Positions 56,507-64,000 of a stretch of DNA of 64,000 nt are shown here, piece after piece. Both the position numbers and the translations under genes were made by a program. The first letter of the stretch is position 1. Each line of letters starts with the position of its first letter. The notes under the pieces were generated by a model. That model saw nothing but the letters and a program-made list of their open reading frames with translations. It had not been told where the DNA came from and searched no databases. The stretch is from Pyrenochaeta sp. MPI-SDFR-AT-0127 (lineage: Eukaryota > Ascomycota > Dothideomycetes > Pleosporales > Cucurbitariaceae): positions 1,178,001 to 1,242,000 of the forward strand of contig JAGTJM010000003.1 in NCBI GenBank assembly GCA_020747015.1. The letters are read 5' to 3'.

Positions 56507-57000
56507 GCCGAAAACATATTCTGAGTATATCTCAAGCTAGGTACAAGATAGGCTAGTTCCTAGAACTATCCATGAAGTAGAGTTAGAGTTATAGATATTA
56601 ATCTATCATAGTGTAAGAGGCTTTAGCTGTATGGCTTAAGATTCAGAAAGATAGAAACAATCCAGATTGTAGTTGGTGTGTAAAACGCTGTAGGAATGAT
56701 GATGTTGTGCTACCTTCAAGGGCCGAACGTCTCCTTAACAGTTTATTGGTCTTACAAAAAGTAAATATTGTTGTTTGTGGGCCACTCTTGATGTTGGGTG
56801 CAGGTGGTAGTGCGGATGCTAAAGATGGCGGCAAGATGCGCGACTCAGCGTTAGCAGGTGATCGCGGTTCGAGGAGCAGACAAAGTCTCCATTATGTTCC
56901 CTCTTAATGTGTAGCCCTTGGCACCCTAGACAGCCCACTCCACCCAAGGTAAGAAAAAAGGGAGCTCAATTCCATGTAGTCTTTCTCTTGACAGCAAAGG
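56507..57000. other. Intergenic region
   Basis: AT-rich trailer and spacer, about 490 bp; nothing recognised. Confidence 0.45.
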
Positions 57001-57860
57001 GCCGACATAGAGTGCGTATCTATTGCTAACCCATGGTCTCTTATTCCCGCCAATATCGGAGCTCCGTCAACGTTCGCCTTGTGCCCGATCTAGATCTGGC
57101 CGATTTAAAGTATCATCCAGTACGCCCGGATTCTTCTATTCTCGTGCACCGTCGCTCAGTCAAGCTGGGCGCGCGTGCGGAGAAGGCCATTGGTGGCTTT
57201 CCCAAGTGGAGTTGTCGATGACAGTGATGACACGCACTTTGAGATTCTCGATCATCACCTCGTCACTCAGCTCTTTTCGTAGCATATCATGGCGATCACC
57301 GTCTGCTTCGGTGGATCGCCTAGCTCCGCTTTAGAACTTGGGGCGGCCGTGGTCGAGCTACAATCTCGGAATTCTTCTTACGAAATTAATTGTGTGCCAG
57401 ACTTTGTAGGCACTTTCTCCATAAATCAGTCAGATAGATGTTGTTGACGGCTTGTTGCGTCTCTTTCGCCAGACCCGATATCGCTATGATTTCATCACTC
57501 CCGAATGTTAAATGCACAAGGAGAGTACTTTGGTACGAGATCATACCTTCCGATTTGCGGCGCGAATCATCTCGTTCAAATCATCAGGTGAACAGTTAAC
57601 TTCATTGCTCATCTTCCACCCTTGATCCAGTCGGGAGTAGTGTTGAGCTTCTTGTATGCAATGGCGGGCCTCTTAAAGCATGGCAGCTGGGTAGGGTTAC
57701 CACATGGAAAGGTCTGATAAGCAGTGTGTTCGAGACGTACCCAAAAGATCTGCTCTCGGCTAAAATGTAGCTGCATAGGGGAGAGTGAGCGTTTTTGGAA
57801 CATCCTATGCTTTAGAGCTCAAGGGAGCACTGTCAACTCCCCACCTCCAGAAACTTGAAT
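57001..57860 (-). pseudogene. HET-domain gene remnant
   Basis: Minus-strand reading of 57850-57609 gives GVDSAPLSSKA, a stop where a Trp is expected, then MFQKRSLSPMQLHFSREQIF and LPCFKRPAIAY. This follows the RAW.FQERLLSPR.LHF...Q..WEC block closing HET domains. Downstream (57520-57430) another frame gives LTFGSDEIIAISGLAKE, the post-HET LT...DK..A.SG.A block. Frames change several times and stops occur, so the gene is dead. It directly abuts the pogo element. Confidence 0.6.
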
Positions 57861-58078
57861 CTCGCAGACATATGAGCGTGGAAGAGGGTCCGAGTATTTT
57901 CATCCCATGTCGCGCCAATTCTGATGGACTCGCGTACCGCTCGTATCCCAACATAGCTTCGTGCAATTGATCCAGAGAATTCGCGTGGCCAGATTCGTGC
58001 AATTCATTACATATCAACCAAGTCATTGTTGAAAAGCGTTGATAGCTCGGTTCGTTCGCTTGGCACTTAACCCCACTA

Positions 58079-58129
58079 CCGTGCGTCACCCCGTGACCAA
58101 AAACCCCGCGTGGCCGAAAATCAGAACAT
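58079..58129 (+). repeat. Left terminal inverted repeat of pogo-like element
   Basis: 51 bp, identical to the reverse complement of 60149-60199; TA duplication immediately outside. Confidence 0.96.
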
Positions 58130-58167
58130 GCAACAGCAACTTTTCAACACCACGTAACTTAATCAAT

Positions 58168-60048
58168 ATGGGGAAAATTGAGGATGCGCTTGCAGCTATT
58201 AACTCCTTAGAGCCAGGCGAAAAACTTGTATATTTAACAATTGCCAAACAATATGGTGTTTCAGTATCAGCGTTAATAAATCGTCACCAGGGGGCATCCA
58301 CCTCACCCACAGTCAAAGCCGAAAATCAACAAAATCTTCATCCACACTAAGAAAAAGAGCTTGTACAATATATATCTGAGCTTACTAGGCGAGGCGTACC
58401 ACCAACTAGGTTTATGATACAAAACTTTAGATCTCAGATTGCCAAAAAAGTGGTTGGTAAGAACTAGGTTGATCGGTTTGTCAAGCGGCATAGTATTAAT
58501 CTCATTTCTCGATATGCAGTTAGAATGGATAACAACCGTTATAAAGCTAATTCCCCTGCCAAGTACAAGCTCTACTTCTCCCTTTTAGATAATAAGATTA
58601 AGAAATATAAGATAGAACCTGACCAGATCTATAATATAGATGAAAAGGGGTTCCTCCTTAGAGTTATAGGTAAGGAGAAGAGGATATTTAGCAGGAGATT
58701 CTATTATGAGGGGAACTATAGGAGCATTATCTAAGATAGTAACCGGGAGTGGATAAGCCTATTAGCCTGCATCTGCGCGGATGGATCAGCCTTAGAACCT
58801 GCCCTCATATATTAATCGGATGCATGTACCCTTTAAGATTCCTAGCTCCAAGGATTTAACCCTAAGGAGGATAGAGCTTACTTTACCTTATCAACGTCAG
58901 GTTAGACAAATAATGATATAGGCCTTACATGGTTAAAACAGGTGTTTAAACGCAATACCAAGTCTAAAGGAAGATCCAAGTATCGATTACTAATCGTTAA
59001 TAGCCATAGATCTCATGTTACCATAGACTTTATCGAATATTGTAATCAGAATAAGATCCTCCTAGCTATATATCCTCCTCATTCAACGCATAGTTTACAG
59101 CCTCTTAATGTTGGTATGTTTCGGCCTCTCGCATCAGCGTACTCTCAACAAATCTCACGGTTCATGGAGGATAGCCAGGGGCTTATTTCTATCAGCAAAA
59201 GAGACTTCTACCCCTTTTTTAAGGCTGCCTGGGCTGCCTCCTTTTATAAGGAATCTATCCTTAGTTCATTTAGGGCAACTAGCCTCTCTCCTTTCAATCC
59301 TAACGTCATCCTCAAAAAATTCAATAACCAGCCTATCCAGGAGCATATCAGCGATAGTGAGTCCTCACAGCTAAGTGGCTCAAACTGGAGGGAGCTTGAG
59401 AACCTTGTACGGCAGGTGGTCAAGAATCAGGATAATAAAGGGGCAAAGAAGCTTAGCAGGATCTTCCACCAAATCACAACTAAAAAGTCTATACTTGAGC
59501 ACGAGGTATTAACTATAAGACGTGCCCTTATCCATGAAAGAGAGCGCAGAAAGCCTGGCAAGGTCCTCCCTTTACAGCAAGATGAGGGCTATCATGGAGG
59601 TGCTGTATTTTGGTCCCCCAGGAAGGTGAAGGAGGCACGAGATCGCCAGGTTATTCGAGCTGAGGAGGAGCAACAACGTCAACACCAAAAGCTAGAGGCT
59701 AGGCAAGATCGTGATAGGCAAAGGTAGATCAAGGCTATCGAGCTCGAATCAAGGCGTGCAGCAAGGGCTGAGGCCAGGTTATCAAGGCAGAATGAAAAGG
59801 CTGCTCATGCTGCTGATCAAGCTGCTAGGCAAGCAGCTCGCAAGGCTGCAAAACGACTCAAACAAGCTATCCAAATTTCCAAAAAGGGCAAGAGAGCTAG
59901 CCTCAAGCCTCCTGTCAAAGCTTGTTATAAAAAAAAGGCTGCACCAAAGGGTTGTGGTGGTGAGAAGCCATCAGGGGCAACACCAGGCCCACCACCAATT
60001 GAGTCACGCCGGGGCCGCAAAATCAAACTTCCGATCAAATACCATTAG
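58168..60048 (+). pseudogene. pogo-type transposase (DDE), inactivated by stop codons
   Basis: The frame begins MGKIEDALAAINSLEPGEKL, a helix-turn-helix DNA-binding start typical of Fot1/Tan1-like enzymes. Later blocks are YNIDEKGF (first catalytic Asp), LLIVNSHRSHVT (second catalytic Asp position now Asn) and IYPPHSTHSLQPLNVGMFRP. The tail is rich in Lys/Arg/Ala. Stops include TAA 58348, TAG 58466, TAA 58732, several around 58815-58912, and TAG 59726. Most stand where Gln or Trp codons would be expected, as C-to-T or G-to-A changes produce. The protein cannot be made. Confidence 0.9.
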
Positions 60049-60148
60049 CTATAGATAGTTACAGGCTATATAAATTGCTCCACCAAGAAAAATCGCGATA
60101 ATAGCTTTTGTACGTGGCTCAATAACCTCAAGTTAGTTGATGGTTTTA

Positions 60149-60199
60149 ATGTTCTGATTTTCGGCCACGCGGGGTTTTTGGTCACGGGGTGACGCACGG
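60149..60199 (-). repeat. Right terminal inverted repeat of pogo-like element
   Basis: 51 bp, perfect inverted copy of the left repeat; followed by the TA duplication. Confidence 0.96.
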
Positions 60200-60201
60200 T
60201 A

Positions 60202-60304
60202 CCTCTTGCAAGCAGCCTAATTATCCAAACTAAACCTCCTATTATAATCCGTGTCCACCCTTGTAGTGAATGCATACCGAATTACATTACGAATTTCTTC
60301 CACT
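60202..60304 (+). promoter_or_regulatory. Residual upstream region of NmrA-like gene
   Basis: Only about 100 bp separates the transposon end from the start codon, so any distal promoter lies beyond or inside the element. Confidence 0.4.
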
Positions 60305-61301
60305 ATGCCCCATATCTCTCGTGTAGTAGCAATTGCTGGAGCCACTGGAAGTCTGGGGTTGATAGTAGCCAAAGTCTTCCTCCTCCCACAGTTTCGCACA
60401 CGATTCCATGACGTCATCGTCTTGGCCCGTTCCGAATCGCCAAAGACTGAAGAGCTCATCTCTTTAGGGGCAAAATTGCGCCTTTATTCTGAAGATACCC
60501 TTGAAACAGTCCTTCGAGACGTGGACGCGGTTGTCAATGTGTACGTACACTCGCTTTCGGCCTACGTTGCCAACCTGTAGGTGTCAGCCACTAAAGTTCC
60601 CTAGTGTTGGCCCGTCAGGACACGACTTCAAAATGAGGCTCCTCCGCTGTTTGCCTCTAACATCTGTGAGCTTGTATTTTCCGTCCGAGTTTGGAGTCAA
60701 CCACTACGTACATGACTTCAGCCACGAAGAATGGGATGCAAAGAAACACCACTTCCATCTAGCTCAGGACCTTATCCCACGCGCCCATATTTGCCGCGTG
60801 TACGCTGGCCTGTTTCTCGAGGATTCGATCGGTCCGTGGTTTGGATTTTTTACCAAGGACGCCAAGTACGAAGCAGTCGGCAGCCCAGCCCAGAAGACTT
60901 CTTACACGAGCATGTACGATGTAGGACGGGCTCTCGCAATTCTTGCGTCGTCGCCCCAGGCAGATGTACCAGAAGAAGTGCATCTGAGCGGCGACAGCAA
61001 GAGCTTCTCTGAAATTGCGACCATCATGGAAGAGCACGGTGCCAGCAGGATTGAGGTGTCCAGCGTCCCACTTGAGTCGTACAGGGCCCAGGTTCTGGCG
61101 AAGCCTTCACCAACGCCAGAAAGGTATTTAAGGTTCCTCATGGGCGAAGGTAAGATTGATCACACAGACAAAGGATTGGGTAACCAGAACGGAGTCGTTG
61201 CAGGTGACGACGGCCTCAGCAGTTGGAAGTCTGTGGTGGATTTAGCTAAGGAGACTAATGGAAGGCCATGGGCAACACATGATTGGAAATCAACCGATTA
61301 G
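60305..61301 (+). CDS. NmrA-like / isoflavone-reductase-like NAD(P)-binding protein, 2 exons, 310 aa
   Basis: Exon 1 is 60305-60540 and exon 2 is 60605-61301, joined as VNVVGPSGHDF. The Rossmann start VVAIAGATGSLG (residues 7-18) binds NADP. Typical family blocks follow: LRDVDAVVNV, the catalytic-region YFPSEFGV, and MYDVGRALAIL. Members reduce phenylpropanoid-like substrates or sense NADP redox state as regulators. The canonical Lys of isoflavone reductases (ten or so residues after YFPSEFG) is not evident, so a reductase activity is not assured. The first in-frame ATG at 60305 is used. Confidence 0.85.
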
Positions 61302-61466
61302 TCTATTTTAGGATTATACTAGTAAACTAGTGTACAGGGTAGCATAGTAGTATCTTGTTTGTATATAGAAAATAAATAAAGTGGAAAACTATACATAAGA
61401 CTAGAGAAAGGTTTTTTTGGTTTCTATAGTATATACTTTTCTAAGTACTTTATTATACTTCTTTAG

Positions 61467-62310
61467 TCTTATAGCACAATTTTCTATTCACGACAGTTGG
61501 GTTGGTATCAGTGAAGAAGTTATGAAAACTCTTGTAAAGGCGTTCAGTCAAGCTAACAACTCTGCGGCACGATTGTATGGAGGTATTAGACTTGGCCTGG
61601 GTAATCAGTCAGTAGCTGGCCGAGCTCATGGGTGGGCACATCACTTTACCGTCTAGTCCTGGAGAGGGTACTAGTGCAACCTGCAATTATCCTTTCCTTC
61701 AATATCATAGCCCAGACAGTGGCCTCCTTACGGAGACTTCATTACCACATCAAGCGCACTCTTCAGATAAAGTCAAGAATGCCTCAGCACGCCCAGAGTG
61801 TAGTCGCGATCCATCTCATAAGACGCTAGAGAACAAATTGACCAGGTCATCTATGCCATCACCTATACCCACAACTGAAGGCCACATACTCCTGATAGAG
61901 GACAATCCCGTCAACCGCAAAGTCATTGCGTTAGCCATGAAAAAGCTAGACTACGAAGTATCAATTATATGTAATAGCCAGGGAGCATTAGATTATCACT
62001 GCAAGCAATCAGTACAACCTCGCCCCCACGCTGTGCTCATGGATTGCATGATGCCAGTCGTTGACGGCTACGAAGCTACGCGTAGAATTTGTGGAGACAA
62101 TGACTAAGGTTCGATAAGCACGTGCGGGCATTACCTACCATCGCACTTACCGCGAGCACCATCAAGGGAGACAGGGGAAAATGCTGGGACGCAGGAATGG
62201 ACGATTATTTGACTAAGCTTGCTGCACGGGAGGAACTTAAAAGGACGTTGCAGAGGTGGGTTGGCTTGAAGAGGCCACAAGCCTCAGATCGCAGCAAATC
62301 AGCATACTAA
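61467..62310 (+). pseudogene. Relic of a hybrid histidine kinase (ATPase end plus receiver domain)
   Basis: The first part reads DSWVGISEEVMKTLVKAFSQ and RLYGGIRLGLGNQ, a decayed GHKL ATPase G-box (normally GTGLGL). A second frame gives GGHITLPSSPGEGTSAT, then a receiver domain HILLIEDNPVNRKV with phospho-acceptor VLMDCMMPVVDGYEATR. After a frame break near 62107, VRALPTIALTAS and DDYLTKLAAREELKRTLQRW follow. The conserved Lys-Pro near the end is changed to Lys-Leu. The sensor, dimerisation and N-box regions are missing. The unit is a truncated, multiply broken copy. Confidence 0.8.
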
Positions 62311-64000
62311 ATTAGGACCCTGCCAAGCTGAAGCAATATTTTGGCGAGACGTATCTTGCTCAACCACCATCGCACCATCAAATACGTGGTGTCTTCTGGT
62401 AGTTATGTCCAATTTTTTAGTGCAATGGTTTTTTAAAGACTGCGGTCATGGTCAATACTATTTTTACAGTTGTACCAGCTAGTGCTCCATGAGATCACTT
62501 ATGGTAGGACCCCACTCCTTTGCTGGCTTGAAGGATGTCTCGTATATTCCCATCTGGCACTTTCCCTTTAACAAGCGAATCAGGGATATTCCGTCTCCGG
62601 CTTGGTTGCGGCGTCTTGGGGGATTCGGCATTCCGCTAGTTAAACCCCTCTGCGTAGCTTGAGTTGCTTGAGTCACTTAAGTCAACTACATTCTGTGTGT
62701 TTTCGTCGTTCTGTTCAACGATATTTGAAGCTTTTGAGCTTATTCGGCCAGATTGACACACGTATGCCTTTCTCTTTTCTGTCTCCATTGTTTCCACCCT
62801 TATCGTCTATTCCCGCTGACGCTGGCTGTTGGGGCTGGTAGCGGGTTTAAGTCAGCTGGTTGAGCCCAACTACACGATCGCAATACGAGCATGGAAATCA
62901 GGAGACGTGCTCGGGTAGGCTTTCTTAAAAGCAAAGTGCTTTATCGGTAATCCTAGAGCCTGGTCTTCGGCTCGCGATCCTATTGGCTACTTCTGATAAC
63001 TAGCGGGAGTGAATGCTTTTTGCTTTTTGAGAGAGGTGCAGCGCTTGTGACGAAGCATAGGGCGCTCTGACCAGCTGCTTGGATGGCGTTAGAATATATC
63101 ATATTTAATACACTTGCATTTATCTAATGCTTACGCTTCTAAGTATATCCTATTATTTTTCTCAGCTAAGGGCTCGTGCTTAAATCGTGGCTGATTACTG
63201 ACTATTCGGATCATGAGCCGACGTGGTCCGGTTCCACCTTTTCAGCTACTGTATAACATAACTTCAAGAGCGTCATTATTTAAAATGCGCTATAGGGATA
63301 TAAGTGCGTATATAAATAAAGGGTATAACTAAGTATAAAATCCTTAAAACGCGACGCGACAGAGAAGTAACATCGCTATCTCCAATCACTTCCCGGTCCT
63401 TCTGCTAAGTTAATCAGGCCGTCAGTCTTGTTCCACGTTACTGATTAACGAGAAGAGTAAGAGTGGACAAGAAATTTTAGGAATGAGTCAGGACATGCGC
63501 CTTATCCTCAGTGTTACTGAAAGAGTCATGGAAAACATCTTAGCTGGGAAGGACTCATTATAGAGCCAGAAAGTCTCCACGTCCTATTTGCGGGACAATC
63601 ATCCGGCGGGGGTGCAAGTAAAGTTTCGCATCATGCAGGGAAATACGGCAAGCGCCGCCGTACCCCAACTTGCCTTACACCTACACCATCCTGCTCGCCT
63701 CAAATATCTTTCTTTGGTCAATGAGGATAGACCGAAAGCTTGCGGAACTTACCTTCTAGGCTATCGGATGGATACTAGTTATCATGTGGTGGGTTGCGTC
63801 TCCTGGCTATATCACTCAAAAAATCCCCGGCAACGAATTGGTCACCTAGTAAAGAGATAAATGTTTGTTGCCTTTAGCACTCCCCTCACTACTAGATATA
63901 TAACTCTTGTATTCCTATCTTGGTTCGTCATTAGATCTTGATTTTCATATTTCTGACATGGGCCGGCTTTGGATAATGCTAGTAATTTCTTTTCTCAACT
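62311..64000. other. Gene-free AT-rich right end
   Basis: About 1.7 kb with no recognisable coding block, inverted repeat or RNA gene. A few ORFs of 60-90 codons lack features. The character matches decayed repeat-rich sequence. Confidence 0.45.

Larger units (their letters stand above)
58079..60199 (+). mobile_element. pogo/Fot1-like (Tc1-mariner superfamily) DNA transposon, complete ends, inactivated
   Basis: 2121 bp bounded by perfect 51-bp terminal inverted repeats (58079-58129 and 60149-60199, beginning CCGTGCGTCACCCCGTGACC) and flanked by TA at 58077-58078 and 60200-60201, the target duplication of the superfamily. It encodes a stop-riddled transposase. It inserted next to a HET remnant and ends about 105 bp before the NmrA-like start codon, so it may influence that promoter. 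Confidence 0.95.

Noticed and set aside
1..64000. tRNA, rRNA or other structured RNA genes
   Set aside because: Scanning by eye for tRNA internal promoter boxes with matching cloverleaf stems gave nothing convincing; a covariance search would be decisive.

Overview
This is a window of a filamentous ascomycete (Pezizomycotina) genome. The evidence is many short introns of about 45-100 nt with GT...AG ends, a HET-domain protein, several 2EXR-type proteins, a GH114 enzyme with a fungal-type CBM1, and a pogo/Fot1-like transposon carrying RIP-type stop codons. Dothideomycetes is plausible, but the sequence alone does not prove it.

Layout. 1-4.1 kb: a non-LTR (LINE) retrotransposon on the minus strand, with intact ORF1 and an intact but window-truncated ORF2. 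It lies just downstream of a cyclophilin H gene (4.5-5.3 kb). 6.6-16.6 kb: housekeeping-type genes, namely a membrane RING-H2 protein, a Pro/Ala/Lys-rich small protein, a large STE20/GCK-type kinase with an EW[ST]FP repeat tail, and a mitochondrial PPR-like protein. 17.9-27 kb: a secreted GH114-CBM1 enzyme with an 8-nt microexon, two 2EXR-type proteins, a DHA1 MFS transporter and an AAAP-type amino acid transporter. 28.5-41.5 kb: a HET protein, a 2EXR protein, a GPALPP/DUF3752 protein, Vps8 (CORVET), a DUF4336-type protein and another 2EXR protein.

41.5-64 kb is accessory in character: sparse genes, many relics and transposon scars. It holds a candidate specialised-metabolism group. This consists of a sugar-phosphate cyclase of the desmethyl-4-deoxygadusol synthase / 2-epi-5-epi-valiolone synthase type (two apparent frameshifts), a truncated zinc alcohol dehydrogenase, a DHA1 MFS exporter, and a complete asparagine-synthetase-like amidotransferase with 8 exons. 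The last three have clear TATA boxes about 95-125 bp upstream of their start codons. My inference is a decayed or partly relocated mycosporine/cyclitol-type pathway in which the asparagine-synthetase-like enzyme amidates an acidic intermediate. Downstream are a sugar transporter, a HET pseudogene, a complete but stop-riddled pogo-type transposon with perfect 51-bp inverted repeats and TA target duplication, an NmrA-like/isoflavone-reductase-like gene, and a hybrid histidine kinase relic.

The two transposons contrast sharply. The LINE has no internal stop in either ORF, while the pogo element has several stops of the kind that C-to-T or G-to-A changes produce. Exon boundaries were worked out by hand from splice consensus and reading frame. 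No RNA gene or CRISPR array was recognised.
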